Source: Mycolicibacterium elephantis DSM 44368 (lineage in GTDB: Bacteria; Actinomycetota; Actinomycetes; Mycobacteriales; Mycobacteriaceae). Taken from it: a DNA stretch of 64,000 nucleotides. The DNA lies in NCBI RefSeq assembly GCF_004014805.1, contig NZ_ATDN01000012.1:124001-188000 (forward strand), given 5' to 3'. The position numbers and the translations under genes were made by a program. Within the stretch, counting starts at the first letter, position 1. Each line of letters opens with the position of its first letter. Positions 32,702 to 40,627 of this stretch are shown piece by piece. The notes beneath the pieces were generated by a model. The model searched no databases and had not been told where the DNA came from. It saw only the letters and a list, made by a program, of their open reading frames with translations.

Positions 32702-35071
32702 ATGCGTGTTGACGGGCGGGAGATCACCGTTTCCGGCAGCCTGCTGCAACCCCTGACGCGACGCACCAACGACATCCTGCGGGTCGTGCTCTCCGGGCTG
32801 TTTCTGGCGATCGTCATCTTCAGCTCGCTGATCACCCGAAACGAGTGGGTGGCGCTGGAGCAGTCGATCTCTCAGATCGTCGGGGTGCTCACCCCCACCC
32901 AGGCCAACCTGGTGTACATCGGTTACGGCATCGCGTTGCTGGCGCTGCCGTTCGTGATCCTGGTCGGCCTGATCGTCTCGCGGCAGTGGAAACTGCTCGG
33001 CGCCTACGGGGCCGCCGCGGCCATCGCCGGGCTGGCGCTGTCGGTGAGCGGCGACGGCCTGGCCGCGCCGCGCTGGCACTTCGACCTGTCCGATCGCCTG
33101 GACTCGGTCACCTCACAGTTCGTCGACGACCCCCGCTGGATCGCGATGCTGGCCGCGGTGCTCACCGTTTCGGGGCCGTGGCTTCCGGCGCGCTGGCGGC
33201 GCTGGTGGTGGGGGCTGCTGCTGGCGTTCGTGCCGGTGCACCTGGTGATCAGCGCGATCGTGCCCGCCCGCTCGCTGTTCGGCCTCGCCGTCGGCTGGTT
33301 CGTCGGCGCGCTGGTCGTGCTCGTCGTCGGCACCCCCGGTCTCGAGGTGCCGCTGGACGGCGCCGTGCGCGCGATGGCGCGGCGCGGCTGCACCGTCGCC
33401 GCGCTGAGGGTGGTGCGGCCGGCGGGTGCGGGGCCGCTGTTGCTGCTCGCGACGTGTGAGGGCCAGCAGGACTCGGCGGTGATGGAACTGTACGGTCCGC
33501 ACCAGCGCGGCGGCGGCGTGCTGGTGCAGCTGTGGAACAAGGTGCGGCTGCGCAACCGGGAGACCGCGCCCCTGCACGCTTCGATGCGTCGCCTCGTCGA
33601 GCACCGCGCGTTGATGGCCATCGCGATCGGGCAACTCGGCCTGGCCAACACCTCGACGATCAGCGTCGCCGCGCTCGACCGCGGCTGGACGCTGTATGCC
33701 CACACGCCCGCCCGCGGCACCCCCATCAACGAACACGAGATGCCCGTCGGCCGGGTGTGGGAGTCGTTACGCGAGCTGCACGACTGTCAGATCTCCCACG
33801 GTGATCTGCGCAGCAGTGAGATCACCGTCGACGAGGACCAGGTGCTGTTCGGCGGCTTCGACAAGGCCGAGTACGGCGCCACCGACGCCCAGCTGCGCTC
33901 CGACATCGCCCAGCTGCTGGTCACCACCACCGACCTGTACGACGCGCCCTCCGCCGTGCGCGCCGCCATCGACGCGTTCGGCAAGGACGCGGTGCTCACC
34001 GCCTCTCGTCGACTCACCAAAGCGGCTGTGCCACAACCCATTCGCCAGTCCGTCCGCGACGCGGGGACCGTCATCTCCGAAGCCCGCGACGAGGTCAAGC
34101 GCCAGACCCTCGTCGACGAGATCCGCAGCGAAACGGTCACCCGGTTCACCCGCAGCCAGATCATCCAGCTGGTGCTGCTGATCGCGCTGGTGTACGTGGC
34201 CTATCCGTTCCTGAGCTCGGTGCCGACGTTCGTCACCGAACTGCGCACCGCGAACTGGTGGTGGGCGCTGGTCGGGCTGGCGGCATCGGGGCTGACGTAT
34301 ATCGGTGCGGCGGCGTCGCTTTGGGCGTGCGCCGACGGGCTGGTCACCCTGCGCGGGCTGACCGTCATGCAGGTCGCCAACAAGTTCGCCGCGACCACCA
34401 CCCCGGCGGGCGTCGGCGGCCTCGCGCTGTCCGCGCGCTACCTGCAGAAGGGCGGTGTCAGCCCGATGCGCGCCACCACCGCCGTCGCGCTGCAACAGTC
34501 GGTCCAGGTGATCACCCACATCGCGCTGCTGATCTTCTTCAGCACCGCGGCGGGGGTCTCGGCGGACCTCGGCCGCTTCGTCCCCGACATCGCGGTGCTG
34601 TATCTGGTGGCCGGGCTGGCGCTGGGCCTGATCGGCACCTTCCTGCTGGTGCCCAAGCTGCGCCGGTGGCTGGCCACCTCGGTGCGGCCGCGGCTGCAGG
34701 AGATGATCGGCCACCTCACCGAACTCGCCCGCGAACCCAAACGGCTCGCGATCATCGTGGCGGGCTGTGCGGCAACGACTCTCGGTAACGCGTTCGCGCT
34801 GTGGGCGGCGATCGAGGCGTTCGGCGGGGACACGTCGTTCATCACCGTCACCGTGGTGACGATGATCGGCGGGACGCTGGCGTCGGCCGCCCCCACGCCC
34901 GGCGGCGTCGGCGCCGTCGAGGCGGCGCTGATCGGCGGTCTGGCGGCGTTCGGCATGCCGGCGGCGGTCGCGGTGCCCTCGGTTCTGCTCTACCGCGTTC
35001 TCACGATCTGGCTGCCGGTGTTCGCGGGCTGGCAGGTGATGCGCTGGATGACCGAAAAAGGGCGAATTTAG
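32702..35071 (+). CDS. Lysyl-PG-synthase-type flippase (UPF0104/LPG_synthase_TM) protein with a degenerate kinase-like middle domain
   Basis: A 789-residue membrane protein. Six or so N-terminal helices (about 25-215) lead into a soluble kinase-like region (about 240-430). There the catalytic-loop equivalent reads HGDLRSSE and the metal-loop equivalent GGFDKAEYG, so key Asn and DFG-type residues are missing. The C-terminal 320 residues form the flippase-like domain with PAGVGGLALSARYLQKGG and TPGGVGAVEAALIGG. The ATG at 32702 has a GGAGA ribosome-binding site; the upstream extension is not supported. It is likely a lipid-handling protein, with the ligand unknown. Confidence 0.82.
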   Translation: MRVDGREITVSGSLLQPLTRRTNDILRVVLSGLFLAIVIFSSLITRNEWVALEQSISQIVGVLTPTQANLVYIGYGIALLALPFVILVGLIVSRQWKLLGAYGAAAAIAGLALSVSGDGLAAPRWHFDLSDRLDSVTSQFVDDPRWIAMLAAVLTVSGPWLPARWRRWWWGLLLAFVPVHLVISAIVPARSLFGLAVGWFVGALVVLVVGTPGLEVPLDGAVRAMARRGCTVAALRVVRPAGAGPLLLLATCEGQQDSAVMELYGPHQRGGGVLVQLWNKVRLRNRETAPLHASMRRLVEHRALMAIAIGQLGLANTSTISVAALDRGWTLYAHTPARGTPINEHEMPVGRVWESLRELHDCQISHGDLRSSEITVDEDQVLFGGFDKAEYGATDAQLRSDIAQLLVTTTDLYDAPSAVRAAIDAFGKDAVLTASRRLTKAAVPQPIRQSVRDAGTVISEARDEVKRQTLVDEIRSETVTRFTRSQIIQLVLLIALVYVAYPFLSSVPTFVTELRTANWWWALVGLAASGLTYIGAAASLWACADGLVTLRGLTVMQVANKFAATTTPAGVGGLALSARYLQKGGVSPMRATTAVALQQSVQVITHIALLIFFSTAAGVSADLGRFVPDIAVLYLVAGLALGLIGTFLLVPKLRRWLATSVRPRLQEMIGHLTELAREPKRLAIIVAGCAATTLGNAFALWAAIEAFGGDTSFITVTVVTMIGGTLASAAPTPGGVGAVEAALIGGLAAFGMPAAVAVPSVLLYRVLTIWLPVFAGWQVMRWMTEKGRI

Positions 35072-35191
35072 CAGGTCGACGCGTCGGCGGGCCCAATACA
35101 ACACCGCCCGATCGCGAGGTACTGTCGTCTCATCGTGTCGAGAAGACCTGCGCGATGAAACAACCAAAACCCAGGATCGGCAAGGGTGACG

Positions 35192-36136
35192 ATGACAGAT
35201 TCATCAGGCGCAATGACGGGGATCACCCCCCACGCGGAATCCAAATGGCTGTCGAGGTCGGCGGCGCAGACCCGCGGCTCCGACAAGAAGGAAGTCCAGT
35301 TCCACTACGACATCTCCAACGATTTCTTCCGGCTGTGGCAGGACCCGACCCAGACGTATAGCTGTGCCTACTTCGAGCGCGACGACATGACGCTCGAGCA
35401 AGCCCAGATGGCCAAGGTCGACCTCGCGCTCGGCAAGCTGGGCCTGCAGCCGGGAATGACGTTGCTGGACATCGGTTGCGGCTGGGGCTCCACGATCATG
35501 CGGGCCGTCGATCGCTACGACGTCAACGTGATCGGGCTGACGCTCTCGGAGAACCAGAAGCAGCACATCGAGGACCACTGGTTCGCGAACTCGAAAAGCA
35601 AGCGGCACATGGAGGTCCGGCTGCAGCCGTGGGAGGAGTTCGAGGGCCGCGTCGACCGGATCGTGTCGATCGGGGCGTTCGAGCACTTCGGCTTCAACAA
35701 GTACGACGACTACTTCAAGAAGACCTTCAGCTGGCTGCCCGACGACGGGGTGATGTTGCTACACACGATCATCATTCCCGAGGACGAGGAGATCAAAGCC
35801 AAGAAGCTGCCGCTGACGATGTCCAACGTGCGCTTCATCAAGTTCATCATGGACGAGATCTATCCCGGCGGCCGTCTGCCGCTGGGCTCGATGGTCAAGG
35901 ACCATGCCGTCAGGGCCGGCTACACCGTCACGCGCGAGCAGCACCTGCAACCGCATTACGCCAGGACGCTGGACACCTGGGCGGCCAACCTGGAGGCCAA
36001 GAAGGACGAGGCGATCGCCGTCACCTCCGAAGAGGTGTACGAGCGGTTCCACAAGTACCTGACCGGCTGCGCGAACCTGTTCCGCGACGGCTACACCGAC
36101 GTTTGCCAATACACGTGCGTGAAGGCGGGCGTTTAG
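35192..36136 (+). CDS. Mycolic acid methyltransferase (CmaA/MmaA family), canonical active site
   Basis: A 314-residue SAM-dependent enzyme that modifies double bonds of meromycolate chains. The SAM motif is [10 protein letters not shown]. The residues known to bind the catalytic bicarbonate in CmaA1 are conserved: Cys in TYSCAYFER, Glu and His in GAFEHFG, His in MLLHTI, Tyr in PHYARTL. I prefer the ATG at 35192, with AAGG a few bases upstream, over the GTG at 35186. A longer acidic/basic N-terminus than CmaA1 is present. A paralogue gene follows after 71 bp on the same strand. Confidence 0.93.
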   Translation: MTDSSGAMTGITPHAESKWLSRSAAQTRGSDKKEVQFHYDISNDFFRLWQDPTQTYSCAYFERDDMTLEQAQMAKVDLALGKLGLQPGMTLLDIGCGWGSTIMRAVDRYDVNVIGLTLSENQKQHIEDHWFANSKSKRHMEVRLQPWEEFEGRVDRIVSIGAFEHFGFNKYDDYFKKTFSWLPDDGVMLLHTIIIPEDEEIKAKKLPLTMSNVRFIKFIMDEIYPGGRLPLGSMVKDHAVRAGYTVTREQHLQPHYARTLDTWAANLEAKKDEAIAVTSEEVYERFHKYLTGCANLFRDGYTDVCQYTCVKAGV

Positions 36137-36207
36137 CCGATTTAGGAAAATTGCGATATACAAAGTGCGTCAATTTCGCACCTCATAGCTGAAGGAGCCG
36201 AACGCTG

Positions 36208-37101
36208 ATGTCGGAGAGCAGGTCGGGCTCGACGAAGGTTTCGACGGATATGCGGCCAGCATTCGAGGATGTTCAGGCCCATTACGACATATCCAACGAG
36301 TTCTTCGGGCTCTTCCAAGACCCGTCGCGCACCTACAGCAGCGCCTACTACCAGCGGGACGACATGACCCTGGAAGAGGCGCAGATGGCCAAGATCGACC
36401 TCGCGCTCGGCAAGCTCGAGTTGCAGCCCGGGATGACGCTGCTCGACGTCGGGTGCGGCTGGGGCTCGGTGATGAAGCGGGCGATCGAGAAGTACGACGT
36501 CAACGTCGTCGGTTTGACGTTGAGCAAGAACCAGTGCGCGTTCGCCAACGACATGCTGGGCGGCATCGACACCGCACGGTCCCGCAAGGTGCACCTGCAG
36601 GGCTGGGAGGAGTTCGAGGGCCGCGTCGACCGCGTCATCAGCATCGAGGCGTTCGAGGCGTGGCCCAAGTCGAAGTACAAGGCGTTCTTCGAGACCTGCT
36701 ACCGCGTCATGCCCAGCGACGGCCGGATGCTGCTGCAGACCATCATGGGTCACCCGCTGAGGCGCTGGCCGGAGATGGGCATCCCGATCGTCATGAGCGA
36801 CTTGAAGTTCATGCGGTTCATCGCCAAGGAGATCTTCCCCGGCGGCGCCGTGCCGTGCGACGAGGACGTCGTCGACTACTCGCGCGACGCCGGCTTCTCG
36901 CTCGCCCAGCTGGACAAGTTGACCCCACACTATGTGCGCACCCTGCGGACTTGGGCCGATGCCCTGGAGGCGCATCACGACGAGGCCGTCGCCGTGACGT
37001 CGGAGGAGGTCTACCAGCGCTACATGCGCTATCTGACCGGATGCGCGGACTTCTTCGAGCGCGGCATCTGCGAGGTCGGCCAGTTCACCCTCGTGAAGTA
37101 G
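36208..37101 (+). CDS. Mycolic acid methyltransferase paralogue with altered active site
   Basis: A 297-residue CmaA/MmaA-family protein with an intact SAM motif LLDVGCGWGS but changed catalytic positions. TYSCAY is TYSSAY, EHFG is EAWP (Glu150-Ala151), and the His of MLLHTI (bicarbonate ligand His167 in CmaA1) is Gln177 (MLLQTI). The Tyr of PHYVRTL and Cys of YLTGCA are kept. Either it uses a different mechanism or substrate, or it is a non-catalytic partner. An AAGGAG ribosome-binding site precedes the ATG. The gene ends against a palindromic repeat and faces the ketoacyl synthase gene. Confidence 0.9.
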   Translation: MSESRSGSTKVSTDMRPAFEDVQAHYDISNEFFGLFQDPSRTYSSAYYQRDDMTLEEAQMAKIDLALGKLELQPGMTLLDVGCGWGSVMKRAIEKYDVNVVGLTLSKNQCAFANDMLGGIDTARSRKVHLQGWEEFEGRVDRVISIEAFEAWPKSKYKAFFETCYRVMPSDGRMLLQTIMGHPLRRWPEMGIPIVMSDLKFMRFIAKEIFPGGAVPCDEDVVDYSRDAGFSLAQLDKLTPHYVRTLRTWADALEAHHDEAVAVTSEEVYQRYMRYLTGCADFFERGICEVGQFTLVK

Positions 37102-37153
37102 CGATTTCGGTGCGCTTACGCGCGCTGAGCGCTGCTTACCGCACCGAAATCGC
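37101..37153. repeat. Palindromic element, family B copy 2
   Basis: Arms 37101-37113 (GCGATTTCGGTGC) and 37141-37153 are perfect 13-mers, and the left arm continues CGC as in copy 1. The element starts on the last base of the methyltransferase stop codon and ends six bases before the convergent ketoacyl synthase stop, so it probably terminates both. Confidence 0.82.
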
Positions 37154-37158
37154 CCTAA

Positions 37159-38409
37159 TTAGGGAGCGCCGAACACCAGCGCGACGTTGTAGCCGCCGAA
37201 CCCGAACGAGGTGCTGACCGCGTAACGGTAGTCGCCGCGGCGCGGGCTGCCGGCGACGACGTCGAGGTTGATCTCGGGATCCGGTTCGGCGTAGTTGCGG
37301 GTGGCCGGAATGACGCCCTCGCTCAGGGTCTTCACGGTCAGCATGGCTTCCACCGCTCCGGCGGCGCCCAGCGAATGGCCCAACGCCGCCTTGGGCGCGT
37401 ACACGGCCGGTTGGTGGGTGCCGAGCGCGCGATGAATGGCGCGCGCCTCGGCGAGGTCGCCGATGGGGATGCCGCACGCGTGGGCGTTGATGTGGTCGAT
37501 GTCGGTGGGGCTGAGCCCGGCCACCTCGATCGCGCGGCTGATGGCGTCGCCCGCGTGCTCGCCGGACGGGTCGATATCGATGGCGTCGTAGCCGTCGGAC
37601 GTCATCGCCGCGCCCATCAACCGGGCGAGAACACGTGCCCCGCGGGCCTTGGCGTGCTCCGCTCTCTCGAGGAGCAGCAGCGCGCCGCCTTCGGCCAGCA
37701 CCATGCCGTCGCGGTTCTTGTCGAACGGGCGACACGCGCCGGCCGGGTCGGCGTTGTGCGTCGACATGATGCCCTGCTGCAGGAACGCCGCGATCGGGAC
37801 CGCCTCGACCTCGGTCTCCACCCCACCGCAGATGGCGACGTCGGCGTCACCGAACACGATGTGTCGCCAGGCCTGGGCGATGGCCGCCGACCCTGAGGCG
37901 TCGGCCATCACCGGCGACAGGATTCCCGCCTTCGCCTGATGGTCCAGCCCGAGTGCGGCCGCTGCCGCGTTGGGCATGTACATCTGCACGGCCAGAGGCG
38001 AAACCGCGCGCAGCCCTTTCTGTTTCCACGCGTCGTACTGGGCGGGGATCTCCTCCGTCGAACCCAGCGCGAGCCCGACCGAGACCATCAGCCGTCGGGT
38101 GTCGACCTCGGGGGAGCCGGCGGTCTCCCACAACCGGCGCCCGAGCAAGGTGGACATCTTCTGCATGAACGCCATTCGGCGCTTCTCGACCCGGTTGAGC
38201 TGCTCGTCGAAGTCTTCGCGGAGCTGTCCGCCGATCTTGACCGGTGATTCGTATTCGCCGACAAACCACTTGTCCAGTGCGCGGATACCGCTTTCACCCT
38301 GCAGCAGTTGCTGCCATGTCTGTTCGGTGTCGGGCGCCAACGACGTCGTGGCCGTTACCGCGGTGACCACGACCTCAGGGAACCGATCGCCCGTGCTCAG
38401 CGTCGTCAT
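37159..38409 (-). CDS. KasA/KasB-like beta-ketoacyl-ACP synthase with active-site Cys replaced by Asp
   Basis: A 416-residue FabF-type condensing-enzyme fold closely patterned on mycobacterial KasA/KasB (meromycolate elongation in FAS-II). His310 (NAHACG), Lys340 and His345 ([12 protein letters not shown]) are kept, but the nucleophile position reads VMADASGS, with Asp170 (GAC at 37902-37900) where KasB has Cys170. It therefore cannot form the usual acyl-enzyme. It may act as a malonyl-ACP decarboxylase, a chain-length factor or a scaffold. Translation is otherwise intact. It converges on the variant mycolate methyltransferase gene. Confidence 0.92.
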   Translation of the reverse strand: MTTLSTGDRFPEVVVTAVTATTSLAPDTEQTWQQLLQGESGIRALDKWFVGEYESPVKIGGQLREDFDEQLNRVEKRRMAFMQKMSTLLGRRLWETAGSPEVDTRRLMVSVGLALGSTEEIPAQYDAWKQKGLRAVSPLAVQMYMPNAAAAALGLDHQAKAGILSPVMADASGSAAIAQAWRHIVFGDADVAICGGVETEVEAVPIAAFLQQGIMSTHNADPAGACRPFDKNRDGMVLAEGGALLLLERAEHAKARGARVLARLMGAAMTSDGYDAIDIDPSGEHAGDAISRAIEVAGLSPTDIDHINAHACGIPIGDLAEARAIHRALGTHQPAVYAPKAALGHSLGAAGAVEAMLTVKTLSEGVIPATRNYAEPDPEINLDVVAGSPRRGDYRYAVSTSFGFGGYNVALVFGAP

Positions 38410-38468
38410 ACCCGGTGCTCCTCCATGCCACCCATTACATTAGGGCCTGATGCTGCGGAGGCGATGGT

Positions 38469-38858
38469 TTGGTATTTGAACGCAACGTTTTGGGCGAAGT
38501 GCTAGAGCCGTGCGGCACCGACCCGCTCACCGGTTTCTACCGTGACGGTTGCTGTTCGACCGGGCCGGAGGACATCGGCAGACACACCATCTGTGCTGTC
38601 GTGACGGCGGAGTTCCTGGCCCACCAGCGCGGCATCGGCAACGACCTGTCGACGCCGCGGCCCGAGTTCCGTTTTCCGGGGTTGAAACCCGGTGACCGTT
38701 GGTGTGTCACGGCGGTGAATTGGCTGCGGGCGTATCACGACGGCGTGGCCGCGCCGGTGGTGCTCGCGTGCACGCACGAACGCACGCTCGAGGTGGTCCC
38801 GTTGGAGGCGCTGAGCGAGCACGCCGTGGATGTGCCCGACGATCCCGGGGACCTGTGA
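38469..38858 (+). CDS. DUF2237 family protein
   Basis: A 129-residue protein with the compact DUF2237 signature ERNVLGEVLEPCGTDPL, FYRDGCC and RPEFRFPGLKPGDRWCVT. Function unknown to me. The start is an unusual TTG at 38469. An in-frame stop lies seven codons upstream, no ATG/GTG is available, and GGAGG sits seven bases before the TTG. The conserved family N-terminus begins immediately after it. Confidence 0.88.
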   Translation: MVFERNVLGEVLEPCGTDPLTGFYRDGCCSTGPEDIGRHTICAVVTAEFLAHQRGIGNDLSTPRPEFRFPGLKPGDRWCVTAVNWLRAYHDGVAAPVVLACTHERTLEVVPLEALSEHAVDVPDDPGDL

Positions 38859-38901
38859 CGCTCCCTTCCGCCGCGACGCCGGTTCGTCGTAGCGTGGGCG
38901 C

Positions 38902-39387
38902 ATGACAGACGTATCACCCGCGGTCACGATCGGCCATCCGCCGCAGGCCCTGCTGCGGACCGTCAACCCGATCCTGCGGTTCGCGTTGCGCACACCGCTG
39001 GTCGGGCCGCTGCGCAGACGCTTCATGGTGCTGAACTTCACCGGACGCAAGACCGGCCGGAAGTTCTCGATCCCGGTGAGCGCACATCGAATTGACGGCG
39101 AGCTCTACGCGATCGCGAACGCGGGCTGGAAGCACAACTTCCGCGACGGCGCCGAGGCGCAGGTGGTGTACGACGGCAAGACCACCCCGATGCGTGGTGA
39201 ACTCATCACGGACCCGGCAAGCGTCGGCGAGCTCGCTCACCGGGGCGCGCAGTCCTACGGTGTCAAACGCGCGCAGACCATGATGGGGCTGAAGTTCCGC
39301 GAGCCGCGGATGCCGACCGTGGAAGAGTTCACCGAGGCGGCCGCACGGGAGAAGATCGCCGCGATCCGTTTCACCCCGTCGGGATAG
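38902..39387 (+). CDS. Ddn-like deazaflavin/flavin-dependent oxidoreductase (FDOR), copy 1
   Basis: A 161-residue split-barrel protein of the nitroreductase/deazaflavin-dependent family, to which Ddn belongs. Motifs are VLNFTGRKTGRKFSIPVSA and NAGWKHNFRDGAEAQVV. Members use F420H2 or FMN at the membrane face to reduce quinones or other acceptors. The next gene encodes a paralogue sharing the same blocks, so this is a tandem duplication. Confidence 0.86.
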   Translation: MTDVSPAVTIGHPPQALLRTVNPILRFALRTPLVGPLRRRFMVLNFTGRKTGRKFSIPVSAHRIDGELYAIANAGWKHNFRDGAEAQVVYDGKTTPMRGELITDPASVGELAHRGAQSYGVKRAQTMMGLKFREPRMPTVEEFTEAAAREKIAAIRFTPSG

Positions 39388-39437
39388 TTGCTCATCGTTG
39401 CGCTGACCGGCCCCGGGTTTGGCCGTACGGTAGGCGC

Positions 39438-39926
39438 ATGACTGAAAAGCAGCCCGCGGTCACCCTCTCGCACCCGCCGGAGCGCCTGCTGCGCATGGCC
39501 AACCCGACGGTGAAAGCCCTGATGCTCACTCCGCTGATGGGTTCGCTGCGCAAGCAGTTGATGCTGCTGGTCGTGACCGGACGCAAGAGCGGGCGCAAGT
39601 ACTCGTTTCCGTTGAGCGCCCACCAGATTGACGGTGTGTACTACGCGCTGACGAGCGCGCCGTGGAAGAACAACTTCCGCGACGGTGCCGACGCCATCCT
39701 GCGGCACGCCGGGTCGACGAGGCGGGTGCACGGTGAGCTGATCACCGACCCCGCCGCGGTCGCCGAGATCTCCCGGCGCTGCGCGGAGTCCTACGGACCC
39801 AAGCGGGCGCAGATGATGATGGGCCTGAAGTTCCGCGACCAGCGCCGGATTCCGACGGTCGAGGAGTTCGCGGAGGCGGTGTCCCGGGTGGGCTTCGCGG
39901 CCATCCGCCTGACGCCGACGAGGTGA
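39438..39926 (+). CDS. Ddn-like deazaflavin/flavin-dependent oxidoreductase (FDOR), copy 2
   Basis: A 162-residue paralogue of the preceding protein, alignable end to end: HPPERLLRMANP, VVTGRKSGRKYSFPLSAHQI, SAPWKNNFRDGADAIL, SYGPKRAQMMMGLKFRDQ. Retention of the GRK-GRK and NNFRDG blocks suggests both copies keep cofactor binding. A 50-bp gap separates the two, so they are probably cotranscribed. Confidence 0.86.
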   Translation: MTEKQPAVTLSHPPERLLRMANPTVKALMLTPLMGSLRKQLMLLVVTGRKSGRKYSFPLSAHQIDGVYYALTSAPWKNNFRDGADAILRHAGSTRRVHGELITDPAAVAEISRRCAESYGPKRAQMMMGLKFRDQRRIPTVEEFAEAVSRVGFAAIRLTPTR

Positions 39927-39957
39927 TGTCCCGCGCCGCCGCCTGACTTGCATTCAA

Positions 39958-39982
39958 GTGGTTGGTTCGATGACCTAACCAC
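39958..39982. terminator. Short hairpin downstream of FDOR pair
   Basis: GTGGTTGG (39958-39965) can pair with CCTAACCAC (39974-39982) allowing one G·U, across an 8-nt loop, 32 bp after the second FDOR stop. There is no T-tract. It could equally be a TetR-type operator for the following gene. Confidence 0.35.
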
Positions 39983-40184
39983 CCGGCGTCCGCGTTTGCT
40001 GCTGTGACCTGCGTTCACCATCTGGCTGGGCGGCGCGTTCGGGCGGGGACGGCCGCGCCCGGCTCGCTCGAAAAGTTCAGGTTTGAATTTTCTCATTTCT
40101 GGTACACCGTGACCGAATAGTGATGTGATGGAGATCACGCCTTGATGAATTCATCTGGCGCCCGATCCGCCTGAAGGGGAAGCG

Positions 40185-40619
40185 ATGGACCCGAGGTTGA
40201 GTCCCGCTTGGATCGGTGCGCTGGTCGTGCCCATGGCGGTCATGATGACCATCGCGTACTTCGTGGAGCGGGGCAAACGCCGGCGGGATCGCGCGGATGG
40301 TGTGCTGCTGTCCTTCGACGATCTGCGGTTGACGCGAACGCATCTGATCGTCGGATCTGGCCCGGATGCCCCACGATTTGCGCTCACGGGGCTCAGCGCC
40401 ACCGCCGCCACCACCGGCGGGGACGCTGACGAGGTCCAGGTCATCATCGAGAACGCGGGCTGCGACATCCGCCGGCGGCTCCCGTACTCATACGGCGCCA
40501 GCGGCGACGCGCAGATGTTCGCCATCAAGTTCAACCTGCTCGCCGGCCACTCCTACGCGGAGGCCCGCAACCTGCGCGACGGCGCGAAGGTTCGGCACAC
40601 GCGTCACCACGCCGCCTGA
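40185..40619 (+). CDS. Hypothetical single-pass membrane protein
   Basis: A 144-residue protein with one N-terminal membrane helix (about residues 9-27, AWIGALVVPMAVMMTIAYF) followed by a basic stretch GKRRRDR and a soluble beta-rich domain of about 100 residues. I recognise no family. The ATG has a GAAGGGG ribosome-binding site. It converges with the phosphofructokinase gene, nine bases away. Confidence 0.72.
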   Translation: MDPRLSPAWIGALVVPMAVMMTIAYFVERGKRRRDRADGVLLSFDDLRLTRTHLIVGSGPDAPRFALTGLSATAATTGGDADEVQVIIENAGCDIRRRLPYSYGASGDAQMFAIKFNLLAGHSYAEARNLRDGAKVRHTRHHAA

Positions 40620-40627
40620 CATCGCGC

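Noticed and set aside
35068..35286. Small minus-strand ORF between the flippase and methyltransferase genes
   Set aside because: It lies largely antisense to the methyltransferase start and lacks a ribosome-binding site or recognisable domain.
37900..37902. Asp170 of the ketoacyl synthase as a simple sequencing error
   Set aside because: Neighbouring residues also differ from KasA/KasB and the frame is clean; a single Cys to Asp change would need two base errors. Kept as real, with resequencing suggested.
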